Part shown: positions 37,152 to 47,217 of the stretch, in pieces | How the letters are laid out: each line of letters begins with the position of its first letter | How positions within the stretch are numbered: position 1 is the first letter of the stretch | The notes under the pieces: generated by a model | The model's database searches: none | The model's input: the letters and a program-made list of their open reading frames with translations, nothing else | Told to the model about the DNA's origin: nothing | Program-made: the position numbers and the translations under genes | NCBI RefSeq assembly: GCF_024158125.1 | Contig: NZ_JAMZFT010000001.1 | Span: 1,178,001-1,242,000 of the forward strand | Length of the DNA stretch: 64,000 nucleotides | Source: Futiania mangrovi | Lineage (GTDB): Bacteria > Pseudomonadota > Alphaproteobacteria > Futianiales > Futianiaceae | Direction: 5' to 3'

Positions 37152-37188
37152 GGGAAAAGCTGAAAGTGCGTCAGATTTTCCCTCAGTC
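37146..37188. terminator. Bidirectional hairpin between convergent genes
   Basis: A perfect 13-bp inverted repeat GACTGAGGGAAAA/TTTTCCCTCAGTC with a 17-base loop. The left arm includes the stop codon of the 306-residue gene, and the right arm ends 6 bases before the stop of the RTX gene. It lacks a long T-run after the stem, so termination may rely on the T-rich end of each arm. Its symmetry fits service to both genes. Confidence 0.65.
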
Positions 37189-37194
37189 AGAAAG

Positions 37195-40100
37195 CTAAAG
37201 CAGGATGAGACTGGTCGTATCTACTTGGTTTGCCTGAACCCCTTCGAGCGTGATCGAACCCAGCGCGCCGAAGTCGAACACGGCGTCGCCGTCGGCATTG
37301 GTGCCGAGTGCGGCCATGATGTCAGCCTTGGACGCAAGACCCGGAAGCTCGGCCACCTTGAACTCCAGCCGGTCGATGCCGGCCTCGAAGTCCACGATAC
37401 GGTCGTGCCCGATCGCGCCACGGTCAAAAACGAAGGTATCCATCACCCCATTGTGCAGAACGGTACCGGCCCCGCCCTTGAGCACGTCATTTCCGCCGCC
37501 GGCCGAGATGCGGTCCGAGCCGCGACCGCCGACGATGTAATCGTCGCCCGCGCCCGTTATCAGCGTGTCGTTCCCCTCGCCGCCAAAGACGAGGTTGATG
37601 CCGTCGCCAAGAACGATCTGGTCGTCGCCGCCGCCGGCAATCACCATCCAGTTCTCGCCATCGGTCTTCGTCAGGCCGTTCGCTTCGTCGTCAAGGATCA
37701 GCACGTCGCTGTTGGAGAGGATGCTGCCGTCGGAGAGAACGGGCATGATGTTGAACGCGGAAAGATCATCAAAATTAGACACCATATCTGGTGAATGCTC
37801 AACCAGGAACCCAAACGCCTCTAGCGAATTCACATCCCCGGTCAGAGAGAAATGGAGTCCATTGGCGGCACGCGCATAGGCGACAAACCCGCCTCCAGAT
37901 GCTGGATAACCCGGCATTGAGCCATCGTCGCGAAGCTGCTCAAGCCCGCCGGAGGCCTCAAATAGCTCCTGCCATGTATCGACAATTACTTTGTTGCCGT
38001 TTACATCTGTTATAATGTGATTAAGTACATAGCTGGAGCCAATTCGAGGATCGAATCCTTTGTCCTCGTTGGTAAAGCGACCAGCAATAAAGTTCGTTTG
38101 CCATTCCATTAGCGCGCCGGCATCTTCGAAACCCATTCGAAGTAATTGTGGAAGCGCAAGGGCCACAAAGTCCTGTTGAAAGTTCGTGATGTCAGTTCTT
38201 GTTGGCTCAAACCAACCTGCAAACTCAGCAGTCTGATGCCCGCTTTCCATATGGCGGACGATAAAGTCTTTCAAGACGTCTTCGACAACCTCTGTGATAT
38301 ACGCCCTATAAGTCGTACCTTCGGGCGAAACCCATGAGGCGTAAGCCGCTTCACGAAGGAACCATGCGTAAGAACGCACCTGCTCACCATAAAATGAGAA
38401 ATCTCCATCGAGTCGCGAGGTTCTCTGGTAGGCCTGAAGCACATTCCAAGAAGTCTGCGCTTCGAGTTGATCGAGGTAATACTGATCCCCCGTCAGCAGA
38501 TACGGCAGGTAACTGAGAGATGGCTGGTGTGCCACGTCCGGGGTCCAGCCGGTTTCCTTGTAGCTGATCGGTTCGATGCCGTGCCGGTCGAGCGTGGCAC
38601 GGGAGTCGATCCAGACTGTCGGATGGTCGGTGTACTTCGCTGCCTCGCCGGTGGCCTTGTCGATAAAGTGCCAGGGGATGTTGCCGGCCGCTTCCGCATT
38701 AGCAATCAGCGTCTGATAGGCCCGTTCGTCCATCGAATGGAGATAGAGTGTGGCCCAGTTGGGAAGCAGCCCGATATCGTTCCGGTACCCGGTTCCAGGC
38801 ATGTACTGCTGGATGTTGCCGGTCGCGTCCGTACCCCCCGAATTCGCCATCGCCGTGTCGTAGAGCTTTTGGATCTCGTTCGCGCTACCGCCCACAGCGA
38901 GGTCGTAGCTCGGGATCGCCCCGGTCTGGATCATGTAGGCGACGTCGAAGATCGTGTGGACGGGCGCGGGCTGCTTGGTCGCGAACATCTCCCGCCAGGT
39001 CGTGTGGTGATGCTGCGTCACGTCGTCGAGGAACTTCACGGTCTGCCCATTCGACGTGATCGTGGCGTCGTACTGGATCGGCACGTCGTCAGTTTCGAAC
39101 AGCCAGTTGTAGTTGAACTGCACGTTCGTGCGCACCGTGCCGTCGGCCAGCATGCGCACGTCGAACGACAGCTGGAAGTCGTCGCGCACGTCCGCGCTCA
39201 GGCGCACCTCGGTCGCGAACGGGCCCGAGATCCAGGACTTGACCGTGCCGTTGGCGATTGCGTCGGAAAGCAACTGTGCCACGTCCACCGTGGCGCTGGT
39301 GCCGTCCGCGAAGTCCATGCGCACCTGCATGTCGAGACCGGAGGCGAGAATGTCGGAGGCGTCGAGCGCGGGCGGCACAACTGACGGCTGTCCCTTGGCC
39401 AGCATCACGTCCAGCGCCTGGCCCGAGGCCGAGGCCGGAAGCTCCAGCGTCAGGATCGCGTGGCGCACGGAGCCATCCGGATGCGTCGCCTTCGCGTCAA
39501 CCTGCAGCGCATAGTCCTGCCCGCCGATGCGCGCGACGATGACGTCGCCGGGCTTCACGTCGCCCTGGGCGAACACATGGCCGAAGGTGACGACCTTGGA
39601 GGTTCCCTCGCCCAGTTGCCCGACCTGAAGCTTGAGGCCCACGATCTCGTCCGGGGCCTGCGCTTCCAGCACCTTCGGCGCGTAGATCACGCCTGACTGC
39701 TGACCCTCCAGCAGCGGCGCCGCCATCGCAACCTGAATGGCTTCGCCGCCCGACGTGCCACCGGTACCCGAGTCGGTGGTGCCCGAGCCGTCGGACACCA
39801 CGGGCTCGGCGGTGGTATCGCCCGGTACGGGCTCCGCCACCGTGCCGCTGTCGGCGGGCAGCTGGTGCACGCTGCCCTCCAGCACCTCGACCGCGACGTC
39901 GCCGAGCGCGGCAAGCATGACCGGATCCTGGGTCAGAACCAGAGACTGGATGGCAGCGGGCACCGAGGCCCCGGAGTTCCCCTGCACTTCGGACACGATG
40001 CGCAGAACGGTCCCTTCGGCCGGGGGACCGTCGAAGACGACAGCCATGTCCGGCAGTTCCGCGAAATCGACCGCCCAGGAGCCATCGGCCTGCTGCGTTC

Positions 40101-41655
40101 CACCGACGACACGCGCCTGCTGCGGCAGCCCCTGGATCACGAGACGGCCCTGCAGAGCCTCGCCCGAGAGAGAAAGACCGAGCGCGATGGACTGCAGGTC
40201 CGCGGTGCTGAAGCCCACCGCGGCGCCATCGGCGACGACGCCCTGATAATCCGCCGCCTCGGCCACATCCGTATAGACAGGACCCGAATGGGCAAGAACC
40301 TGACCCGTGGCGGAGACCATTGCCGCGGAGAGCACGAGTGCCCCCGCAAACCCGGTCGACAGCCGGCCGGCGATCGTGCCAGCCGCATCAAGTCCAAGCA
40401 TCCACCTGCCCTCCTGATCCTGAACACCACCCTGGATCGTGGCACCCAGCGGTACGCCCGCGATCCGGATCATCGCGCCCTCGGGGGGCGTACCGGACGG
40501 GTCGACGACGAGACTGAACGCCCCCTCGCCGGCAGTCAACTGTCCCGCATAGAGTCCGAGCGCGGGTTCGCTCACAGGCTCCTCCGGCGCGGGATCCTGC
40601 GCAACCGGCTCTTCCGTCACGGGCTCCTCGGTAACGGGGGGCTGTTCCGCCACGGGCTCCTCGGTAACGGGAGGCTCTTCGGTAACTGGCTCTTCCGCCA
40701 CGGGCTCCCCGGTAACGGGGGGTTCCTCGGTAACGGGCTCCTCCGCCACGGGTTCCCCGGTAACGGGGGACTCTTCCGTCACAGGTGCAGGTTCCTGGGC
40801 GACGGGTTCCTCGGCCGGGGCAGGTTCCTGGACGACAGGCTCCTCCACTGTCGGAAGCGGCGTCTGGTCCTGCACCACGAAGCGGTCACCGTGCCGCCCG
40901 TGCGTGTCGAAGCCGTATTCGAACCCCGAGGCAAGCTGGATCCTGCCCGAGGACGTCAACGACACGCCTTCGATCTCGATCCGCCCGATCTCGAGAGTTG
41001 CACCGTCCGCACCCTCGACGCGAACGGAGAGCTGGCCGAGGCCGATCGCGGCCACCGGTACCCACGCGTCGAGGCTGAACGTCTTGCGCGGTGCATGGAC
41101 GCCCGCAATGCCACTCGATGCGATCACGGCGCCGTCCAGCAGAACCTCCACGCGGTCCGCAAGGTTGGACGACGGGTTGGAGAACGTGACCGCGATCTGC
41201 GTATCGGGCGGCGTCTCCTCCACCGTGCGCGAGAGAGCCGTGTCCCCGGTCGTGGTGGACGCCTGCAGGTACGTCGTTTCGGAGAGCTGCGTCTGCGTGC
41301 CGGGAAGCGCATTCGTCTCGACGGCGCCGAAGCCCCAGCGCGTGTTGGCATGCTCGACCAGCGTATAGGCGCTGCCGGAGTCGAGGGTCACGCCCTGGTT
41401 GTCCCTGCGCACCGTATCGTCTAGCCGCGCGCGCGTGAGGTTCAGGCCACTGCCTTCCTCGCCCGAAACAACGATGCCGATGTCGGAAAAACTGGCACCG
41501 GAAACATCATACCAGCCCTTGATCGCGAATGTGCCGTCCGGAGACAGCACGTCCACCAGCGATACAGTTTCTATAAGGGTGTCACCAATATAGATATCGA
41601 CGACTTGCGGATAGGTCGCGCCGAAAACCGAAAATTCGAGCGAAAGAAACTGCAT
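37195..41655 (-). CDS. Giant RTX protein with polysaccharide-lyase-like domain, type I secretion cargo
   Basis: A 1486-residue protein with no Sec signal. Residues 1-235 hold two similar beta-sandwich copies (VDIYIGDTLIETVSL and VEVLLDGAVIASSGI), perhaps carbohydrate-binding. Residues 268-364 are a Pro/Glu/Val/Thr repeat linker. From about residue 690, TFGHVFAQGDVKPGD and HPDGSVRHAILTLEL resemble the RIFT domain of exo-rhamnogalacturonan-lyase-like (YetA/PcRGLX) proteins, followed by a probable alpha/alpha barrel. Residues 1341-1397 are RTX nonapeptides (GGEGNDTLITGAGDDYI), then an 89-residue C-terminal secretion region. It probably trims or remodels the exopolysaccharide outside the cell after export by the adjacent type I system. 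Confidence 0.8.
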   Translation of the reverse strand: MQFLSLEFSVFGATYPQVVDIYIGDTLIETVSLVDVLSPDGTFAIKGWYDVSGASFSDIGIVVSGEEGSGLNLTRARLDDTVRRDNQGVTLDSGSAYTLVEHANTRWGFGAVETNALPGTQTQLSETTYLQASTTTGDTALSRTVEETPPDTQIAVTFSNPSSNLADRVEVLLDGAVIASSGIAGVHAPRKTFSLDAWVPVAAIGLGQLSVRVEGADGATLEIGRIEIEGVSLTSSGRIQLASGFEYGFDTHGRHGDRFVVQDQTPLPTVEEPVVQEPAPAEEPVAQEPAPVTEESPVTGEPVAEEPVTEEPPVTGEPVAEEPVTEEPPVTEEPVAEQPPVTEEPVTEEPVAQDPAPEEPVSEPALGLYAGQLTAGEGAFSLVVDPSGTPPEGAMIRIAGVPLGATIQGGVQDQEGRWMLGLDAAGTIAGRLSTGFAGALVLSAAMVSATGQVLAHSGPVYTDVAEAADYQGVVADGAAVGFSTADLQSIALGLSLSGEALQGRLVIQGLPQQARVVGGTQQADGSWAVDFAELPDMAVVFDGPPAEGTVLRIVSEVQGNSGASVPAAIQSLVLTQDPVMLAALGDVAVEVLEGSVHQLPADSGTVAEPVPGDTTAEPVVSDGSGTTDSGTGGTSGGEAIQVAMAAPLLEGQQSGVIYAPKVLEAQAPDEIVGLKLQVGQLGEGTSKVVTFGHVFAQGDVKPGDVIVARIGGQDYALQVDAKATHPDGSVRHAILTLELPASASGQALDVMLAKGQPSVVPPALDASDILASGLDMQVRMDFADGTSATVDVAQLLSDAIANGTVKSWISGPFATEVRLSADVRDDFQLSFDVRMLADGTVRTNVQFNYNWLFETDDVPIQYDATITSNGQTVKFLDDVTQHHHTTWREMFATKQPAPVHTIFDVAYMIQTGAIPSYDLAVGGSANEIQKLYDTAMANSGGTDATGNIQQYMPGTGYRNDIGLLPNWATLYLHSMDERAYQTLIANAEAAGNIPWHFIDKATGEAAKYTDHPTVWIDSRATLDRHGIEPISYKETGWTPDVAHQPSLSYLPYLLTGDQYYLDQLEAQTSWNVLQAYQRTSRLDGDFSFYGEQVRSYAWFLREAAYASWVSPEGTTYRAYITEVVEDVLKDFIVRHMESGHQTAEFAGWFEPTRTDITNFQQDFVALALPQLLRMGFEDAGALMEWQTNFIAGRFTNEDKGFDPRIGSSYVLNHIITDVNGNKVIVDTWQELFEASGGLEQLRDDGSMPGYPASGGGFVAYARAANGLHFSLTGDVNSLEAFGFLVEHSPDMVSNFDDLSAFNIMPVLSDGSILSNSDVLILDDEANGLTKTDGENWMVIAGGGDDQIVLGDGINLVFGGEGNDTLITGAGDDYIVGGRGSDRISAGGGNDVLKGGAGTVLHNGVMDTFVFDRGAIGHDRIVDFEAGIDRLEFKVAELPGLASKADIMAALGTNADGDAVFDFGALGSITLEGVQANQVDTTSLILL
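40564..40854 (-). repeat. Degenerate 48-base tandem repeat encoding a Pro/Glu linker
   Basis: Residues 268-364 of the RTX protein repeat EPVAEEPVTEEPPVTG-like 16-mers built from 4-6 residue units. The DNA repeats are close copies (GGCTCCTCGGTAACGGG and variants), so the linker could vary in length between strains by slippage. Confidence 0.75.
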
Positions 41656-41995
41656 TTTTAGCTCCCGAGCAGACGCCCCCGCATCTTCAGCACGTATTGA
41701 ACGGCCCCTTCCCTAATGCCGCGTTAAACAAACAATTCGATGAAAGAGTATTCGATCAACGCCGATGCCTCACTTTTCATAAAACTGTCTGGATCGTGAT
41801 TTATTCCTTCCGCCTGTTCATAAACGTGACGGTAACCATGCGCGGGATATGGCATGGATCGTGCTTTGGCTGGCACCGGCTTTCGGGCTGGCGTAAGCAT
41901 GTGCCGGACATCCCCCGGCACCCCCCGCGGAATGGCCCTGATGGCATTCAAGCGCATGCCGTGCTTAGAGGGGCGGTTGGCAAGAGAGGTTGGTT
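41656..41995. other. Divergent intergenic region between the RTX gene and the sugar transferase gene
   Basis: About 340 bases with no convincing gene; the first 180 bases are AT-richer than the neighbours. It holds one plus-strand sigma-54-like site (41850-41865) overlapping a dyad CCATGC/GCATGG (41837-41857). I see no clear promoter for the RTX gene on the minus strand. Confidence 0.5.
41850..41865 (+). promoter_or_regulatory. Sigma-54-like promoter before the sugar transferase gene
   Basis: TGGCATGGATCGTGCT keeps -24 GG and -12 GC at proper spacing and, like the proximal site at 10631, has GTGC where the consensus has TTGC. The predicted start is about 41877, giving a 120-base leader before GTG 41996. 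Confidence 0.5.
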
Positions 41996-43363
41996 GTGCT
42001 GAACCTGTTCGGTCACTACGTCCGGGCGAATACCGTGCTCCTCGGGATCGCGGAATTTCTGTTCCTGGGCGTGGCCTTCTACCTTCTGGCTCTTCTGCTG
42101 CTCGGCGCGGCGGCGGGCGCCGGGGAACAGCATTTCGTGCTGACGCGCGTCCTTGTCCCGACCTGCGTGCTGATGCTGACGATGTTCTCGCTCGGCCTGT
42201 ACGAGCCGCGGGCACGCCATGACCTGCGCGTGTTCCTGATCCGCCTGCTCGCAAGCTGCCTGGCGGGCGGGTTCGTCCTCTTCCTTTTCTTCATCCTCGT
42301 GGGTACGGGCGCGCGCGATGCAGGACTGACCGGGTTTTCGGCGAGCGGCGTCGCCTTCGTCGTCGTTCTGGTCCTGTGGTTCGCGTTCAACGCGATAACC
42401 CGCAGCGAGGCCTTCCGCACCCGCATGATCGTTCTGGGAACGGGCGAGCGCGCGGGCGAGGTGGCGAGCCTGGCGGCCCAGCCGGGCTCGAGCCTCTCGG
42501 TCGCGAGCATGCTGTCGGCCAGCGACATCAAGGACACGGAGACGGGCGAGGCGCGCAACCTTCTCGACCTGTGCCGGCGCACCGGCGCGACGGAAATCGT
42601 CGTCGCGCTGCAGGAGCGGCGCGGCGTGCTGCCGGTCAGCGAGCTTCTCGCCTGCCGGATGCACGGGATCAATGTGACCGACTATTCCACCTTCTGCGAG
42701 CGCGAGAGCGGCAAGGTGGACCTGGACAATGTGTACCCGAGCTGGCTGGTCTTCTCCGACGGCTTCCGGAACACGCAGCGCACTTTCCTCTGGAAGCGGC
42801 TGTTCGACGGAATCGTGTCGCTTTCGATCCTGACGCTCTGCCTGCCGATCCTGATCGGCACCTACCTGGCGGTGCGGCTCGACAGCAAGGGGCCGGGCTT
42901 CTATCGCCAGCGCCGCGTCGGCCTCGATGGCAAGGTGTTCGAGGTCTACAAGTTCCGCTCCATGCGCACCGACGCCGAGAAGGCGGGCGCGCAATGGGCG
43001 AGGCAGAACGACGACCGGGTGACGCGCGTCGGCCGCTTCATCCGCCGCACGCGCATCGACGAACTGCCGCAGCTGATCAATGTGCTGTCGGGCGACATGA
43101 GCTTCGTGGGCCCGCGTCCCGAGCGCCCGGAGTTCGTGGCCGAACTGTCCCAGGAAATCCCCTATTACCAGGACCGCCACAGGGTGAAGCCGGGGATCAC
43201 GGGCTGGGCGCAGATCAACTACCCCTACGGCGCCTCGGTCGAGGACACGAAGGAAAAGCTGAAGTACGACCTCTATTACATGAAGAACTGCACGCTCTTC
43301 CTCGACTTCCTGATCCTGCTGAAAACGATCCGCGTCGTCCTGTGGCCCGAAGGCGTGCGCTAG
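41996..43363 (+). CDS. Polyprenyl-phosphate sugar-1-phosphate transferase, XrtA-associated
   Basis: A 455-residue initiating transferase for exopolysaccharide. It has four N-terminal membrane helices, a CoA-binding-like middle part ([18 protein letters not shown]), and the bacterial sugar-transferase core: [53 protein letters not shown] and [12 protein letters not shown]. It loads the first sugar phosphate onto undecaprenyl phosphate. GTG 41996 has GAGAGG six bases before it; a TTG at 41990 is less likely. This start of glycan synthesis stands apart from the main operon but has a similar sigma-54-like promoter. Confidence 0.9.
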   Translation: MLNLFGHYVRANTVLLGIAEFLFLGVAFYLLALLLLGAAAGAGEQHFVLTRVLVPTCVLMLTMFSLGLYEPRARHDLRVFLIRLLASCLAGGFVLFLFFILVGTGARDAGLTGFSASGVAFVVVLVLWFAFNAITRSEAFRTRMIVLGTGERAGEVASLAAQPGSSLSVASMLSASDIKDTETGEARNLLDLCRRTGATEIVVALQERRGVLPVSELLACRMHGINVTDYSTFCERESGKVDLDNVYPSWLVFSDGFRNTQRTFLWKRLFDGIVSLSILTLCLPILIGTYLAVRLDSKGPGFYRQRRVGLDGKVFEVYKFRSMRTDAEKAGAQWARQNDDRVTRVGRFIRRTRIDELPQLINVLSGDMSFVGPRPERPEFVAELSQEIPYYQDRHRVKPGITGWAQINYPYGASVEDTKEKLKYDLYYMKNCTLFLDFLILLKTIRVVLWPEGVR

Positions 43364-43381
43364 GGCGGCGGACGCACTGCG

Positions 43382-44266
43382 CTACCAGCAGTCGACGCGC
43401 ACGACAGCCTCCGCCTGCGCCTCCGCCTGGAGGGCCGATGCGGCCGCCGCGTCTCCGCCGTCCGGATAGGACGATGGCAGGCTGACGCCCGCCCCGCGGG
43501 CGAAACGGGCCAGGTCACCCGCCGAGATGGCAAGTCCAAGATTGGTGATGGTGACGCCGGTCGCCGCATAGACGGCAGCGGAGTTTATCTTCTGCGCGAT
43601 CAGCCCCACGACCCGTCCCTGCCGGTCGATCACCGGGCTGCCGCTGTGGCCGAAGCGCACGTCGGCGGAAACCGGGACGCGACCGTCCGGCGGCGACATG
43701 TCCGACGGGATGCTGCCTTCCACGATGAGCGCCTGCATGGGCCCGATCCCCCGGAACGGATAACCGACAATGCGGATGTCCCGGCCAGAGGGATCGCCCG
43801 AGGCATCGAGCACGAGCGGCTGCACCGCGTGGGGCCGAGTGCGCAGCAGGGCGAGGTCGGTCGCGCTTTCCCGCGCCACGACACGGGCAGGAAGCCGTTC
43901 CCGCTTGCGGGTCAGGACCGTCACGTCCTTGCAGGCGGCAACGGTGTGGAGGGAGGTCAGCACCTCTCCGCGCGTACCGATGAAGAAGCCCGTGCCATAA
44001 CCCTTCACCGCGGGCAGGGTGCGGTCGGGCGCAGCGATCTGGCCGGCGATCGCGGCGCGGCGCGCCTGCTGGCGTACCTCCGCCTCGCTCTCGGATATCA
44101 CGGTGCCGGTACACTTGCCGGAAACGACACGGGAGACCGCGTCGCGCGCCGGATCGTAACAGAACTGGACCTGGGATGCCTCGTCGGCCCGCGCGGAAGT
44201 GGACAGTGCCGCTGCAACCAGCGCCGCCGCACATCCCGCCGCCGTCCACGCCCGCGATGCGTTCAT
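43382..44266 (-). CDS. Secreted trypsin-like serine protease
   Basis: A 294-residue periplasmic protease with a signal peptide (WTAAGCAAALVAAALSTSARA). The chymotrypsin-fold triad is visible as His107 (VLTSLHTVAAC), Asp137 (SATDLALLR) and Ser208 (RFGHSGSPV). Unlike DegP it has no PDZ domain. An in-frame GTG at 44275 is an alternative start. The gene follows the ccm genes on the same strand, recalling the cyc/ccm-degP order of some alphaproteobacteria. Confidence 0.8.
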   Translation of the reverse strand: MNASRAWTAAGCAAALVAAALSTSARADEASQVQFCYDPARDAVSRVVSGKCTGTVISESEAEVRQQARRAAIAGQIAAPDRTLPAVKGYGTGFFIGTRGEVLTSLHTVAACKDVTVLTRKRERLPARVVARESATDLALLRTRPHAVQPLVLDASGDPSGRDIRIVGYPFRGIGPMQALIVEGSIPSDMSPPDGRVPVSADVRFGHSGSPVIDRQGRVVGLIAQKINSAAVYAATGVTITNLGLAISAGDLARFARGAGVSLPSSYPDGGDAAAASALQAEAQAEAVVRVDCW

Positions 44267-44300
44267 CGCATGCACCCCGCGCCCGATGCGCGACGCCCGG

Positions 44301-44798
44301 CTACCCGTCCTTCCCGGCCTGCGGCCCCTTCAGGAGGGCATCGAGCCTGCGCTGTTCCTCCGCCGAGAGTGGCGCCGCGCCATCCCCGGCCTGCTTGCGG
44401 GCCGTCGCGCCCAGAAGGCGCCATACACCGAAGCCCGCCACGGCAAACAGCAGAAACGGCCCGAACCACAACACGTAAGTCTGCGGCTTCACGGGGGGTT
44501 TGAGCAAGACAAAGTCGCCGTACCGGCGCACCAGAAAGTCCACGACCTCGGCATCCGTGTCGCCGTCGACAAGGCGTTCGCGCACGATCAGGCGCATGTC
44601 TCGGGCAAGCTGCGCGTCGGAATCGTCGATCGACTGGTTCTGGCAGACGAGGCAGCGCAGCGTCTTCGAGATCTCGCGCGCGCGCTCCTCCAGCACAGGA
44701 TCGTCTAGCTGCTCGTCCGGCTCGACCGCGGTGGCGAAGGCGGCACCCGCCAAACCGAGCGCGAAGAGCAACGCGAGGAATGCCACGCGCAGGCTCAT
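44301..44798 (-). CDS. ccmH: Cytochrome c maturation protein CcmH
   Basis: A 165-residue thioredoxin-like reductant for apocytochrome c heme-binding cysteines. It has a signal peptide, the redox motif LRCLVCQNQS (Cys49, Cys52), and a C-terminal membrane helix (YVLWFGPFLLFAVAGFGVW). The ATG overlaps the ccmF stop (ATGA). Confidence 0.92.
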   Translation of the reverse strand: MSLRVAFLALLFALGLAGAAFATAVEPDEQLDDPVLEERAREISKTLRCLVCQNQSIDDSDAQLARDMRLIVRERLVDGDTDAEVVDFLVRRYGDFVLLKPPVKPQTYVLWFGPFLLFAVAGFGVWRLLGATARKQAGDGAAPLSAEEQRRLDALLKGPQAGKDG

Positions 44799-46774
44799 GC
44801 CGCTGCCTCCGCCGTCTTGCGCCGGCTGCGCGGCTGCGGTGCGCCGACGCGAAGACGCCGGTCGGCGAGCGACAGGCATCCGCCGAGCACCATCAGGCCC
44901 GCCCCGCCCCAGAGCCAGGGCGCGAGCGGATTGTCGAAGATCCGCACGCTCCAGGAGCCGTTCTCCTGCACCTCGCCCATGACGACATAGAGGTCGCCCA
45001 GAAGCCCGGTGACGATCGCCGCCTCGGTCGTCGGCATGCGCTGGACGGGATAGAACCGCTTCTCCGGCGTCAGCGTCTTGCCCGCGAAGCGGCCGTCCGT
45101 CACCGCCAGGTTTCCGGTCACCGACATGTAGTTGGGACCGCGCACCCGCTCCACCCCGTCGAAGCGCAGCGTGTGGCCGGCCACCGTCACCGTGTCGCCG
45201 GGCGCCATGATGACAAGTTCCTCGGTCTTCCAGCTTTCGACCGCGACGACACCCGCGAGGAATATGCCGAGCCCGCCGTGGGCCAGCGCCATGCCCCAGA
45301 CGCTGCCCGGAAGCCCCCGGGCGCGCGCCCAGGTGTCGCCAAGAGGCGCGCGGAAGGCGCGCGTGCGCTCCGCGAGGTCGCACAAGGCGCCGACGACGAG
45401 CCAGGTTGCGAGCCCCATGCCGAAGGACGCAAGCAGCGGCGTGCTCCCGCTGAGTGCGGCGGCAACGGCGGTCACGGCCACCGCCGCGACGGCGGCGGCC
45501 ACAAGGCGCTGGAACGCGCCTGTGAGGGTGCCGCGCTTCCACGCGAGCATCGGCCCGAAAGGCACTGCCAGCAGAAGCGGCACCATCAGCGGCCCGAAGG
45601 TCAGGTTGTAGTAGGGAACGCCGACGGAAACCTTGTAGTCGAACGCCTCGGCAAACAGCGGGAAGAGCGTGCCGAGAAGCACTGTGGCGCAGGCCACCGA
45701 CAGGAAGAGATTGTTGAGGATCAGCGCGCCCTCGCGGCTGACCGGCTGGAACACCGCGCCGGACGACATCTGCGGCGCACGCCAAGCGAACAGCGCGAGC
45801 GCCCCCCCGATCGCGACGACGAGCAGGCCGAGAATGAAGACCCCACGCGTCGGATCGGTCGCAAACGCATGGACCGAGGTCAACACGCCGGAGCGCACAA
45901 GGAAGGCTCCCATCAGCGAGAGCGAGAACGCAAGAATCGCGAGCAGGATCGTCCAGATCTTCAGCGCGTCGCGCTTCTCCACCACGATGGCGGAGTGGAG
46001 CAGCGCGGTCGCCACCAGCCAGGGCATGAAGGAGGCGTTCTCCACCGGATCCCAGAACCACCATCCGCCCCAGCCAAGCTCGTAATAGGCCCACCAGGAG
46101 CCGAGCACGATGCCGAGCGTCAGCGCGGCCCAGGCCACCAGCGTCCACGGCCGAACCCAGCGCGCCCAGGCAGGATCGACGCGCCCCTCGAGCAGGGCAG
46201 CGACGGCGAAAGAGAAGACACTCGAAAGCCCGACATAGCCCAGGTAGAGGAAGGGCGGGTGAAAGGCGAGGCCCGGATCCTGAAGCAGCGGGTTGAGGTC
46301 GGCCCCGTCGAGCGGCGCGGGATCGAGGCGCAGAAACGGGTTCGATGTCACGAGGATATAGGCGAGGAAGGCGACACCGATCAGGCCCTGGATGCCGATC
46401 GTGCGCGCCGCGAGCGTCGACGGCAGCCGCCGCCCGCCCATCGCGATCATGCCCCCGAAAAGCGCAAGGATCAGCACCCAGAGGAGCATCGAGCCCTCGT
46501 GGTTCCCCCACACGCCCGTCACCTTGTAGAGCATGGGCTTGAGCGAGTGCGAGTTCTGCGCGACGTTCGATACGGAGAAATCCGACACGACGAAGGCGTG
46601 CATCAGCGCAAAGAAGGAGATCGAGACGAAGAGAAGTTGCGTCAGCGCAGCCGGCGCCGCCATGTCCATCAGCCGCGCGCTGCCGCGATGGGCGCCGTAA
46701 AGCGGAACGACCGCCTGGACGAGCGCGACCGCGAGCGCGAGAACGAGCGCGAAATGCCCAAGCTCGGGGATCAT
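44795..46774 (-). CDS. ccmF: Cytochrome c heme lyase CcmF
   Basis: A 659-residue polytopic membrane protein with the WWD heme-handling signature ([19 protein letters not shown]) and the other expected blocks ([19 protein letters not shown] and [12 protein letters not shown]). It ligates heme from CcmE to apocytochrome c in the periplasm together with CcmH. It overlaps the ccmE stop and the ccmH start by 4 bases each. Confidence 0.95.
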   Translation of the reverse strand: MIPELGHFALVLALAVALVQAVVPLYGAHRGSARLMDMAAPAALTQLLFVSISFFALMHAFVVSDFSVSNVAQNSHSLKPMLYKVTGVWGNHEGSMLLWVLILALFGGMIAMGGRRLPSTLAARTIGIQGLIGVAFLAYILVTSNPFLRLDPAPLDGADLNPLLQDPGLAFHPPFLYLGYVGLSSVFSFAVAALLEGRVDPAWARWVRPWTLVAWAALTLGIVLGSWWAYYELGWGGWWFWDPVENASFMPWLVATALLHSAIVVEKRDALKIWTILLAILAFSLSLMGAFLVRSGVLTSVHAFATDPTRGVFILGLLVVAIGGALALFAWRAPQMSSGAVFQPVSREGALILNNLFLSVACATVLLGTLFPLFAEAFDYKVSVGVPYYNLTFGPLMVPLLLAVPFGPMLAWKRGTLTGAFQRLVAAAVAAVAVTAVAAALSGSTPLLASFGMGLATWLVVGALCDLAERTRAFRAPLGDTWARARGLPGSVWGMALAHGGLGIFLAGVVAVESWKTEELVIMAPGDTVTVAGHTLRFDGVERVRGPNYMSVTGNLAVTDGRFAGKTLTPEKRFYPVQRMPTTEAAIVTGLLGDLYVVMGEVQENGSWSVRIFDNPLAPWLWGGAGLMVLGGCLSLADRRLRVGAPQPRSRRKTAEAAA

Positions 46775-47217
46775 TGGGCGCCCTCCTGCCAGTGGCCCTG
46801 CTTCTTCAGTGCGTCCGCAACCTCGGGCGGCATGTAGGTCTCGTCATGCTTGGCAAGCACGGTCGCGGCGAGGAACGAGCCGTCCGGGCCGAACGCCCCT
46901 TCCGCGACGATGCCCTGCCCCTCGCGGAACAGGTCGGGCAAGATGCCGTCGTAGCGCACGGTCATGGTGTTCGCGGTGTCGGTGATGTCGAAGGCAACCT
47001 GCCGCCCCTGCCCCCGGATGACCGAGCCGTCGACGACGAGTCCGCCGACCCGGATACGCTGGCCGGGCTCGACCCCCTTCGCCGCAACCTCCGTCGGGCT
47101 GAAGAAGAAAACGACCTGGTCCTGAAGCGCGGTGAGGACAAGCCCGACAGCCACCGCGAACACGGCCAACCCGCCCGCGATCAGGCCGATCCTCAGCTTC
47201 TTGCGACGCGTCATCAT
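46771..47217 (-). CDS. ccmE: Heme chaperone CcmE
   Basis: A 148-residue membrane-anchored heme carrier. One N-terminal helix ([19 protein letters not shown]) is followed by an OB-fold, with the covalent heme ligand His124 and Tyr128 in [12 protein letters not shown]. It is first in the ccmE-ccmF-ccmH operon. ccmI, which often precedes ccmE in alphaproteobacteria, is absent. Confidence 0.94.
   Translation of the reverse strand: MMTRRKKLRIGLIAGGLAVFAVAVGLVLTALQDQVVFFFSPTEVAAKGVEPGQRIRVGGLVVDGSVIRGQGRQVAFDITDTANTMTVRYDGILPDLFREGQGIVAEGAFGPDGSFLAATVLAKHDETYMPPEVADALKKQGHWQEGAQ

Noticed and set aside
41871-41886. TGGCACCGGCTTTCGG before the sugar transferase gene
   Set aside because: The -24 half is perfect but there is no GC at -12; the site at 41850 is better.
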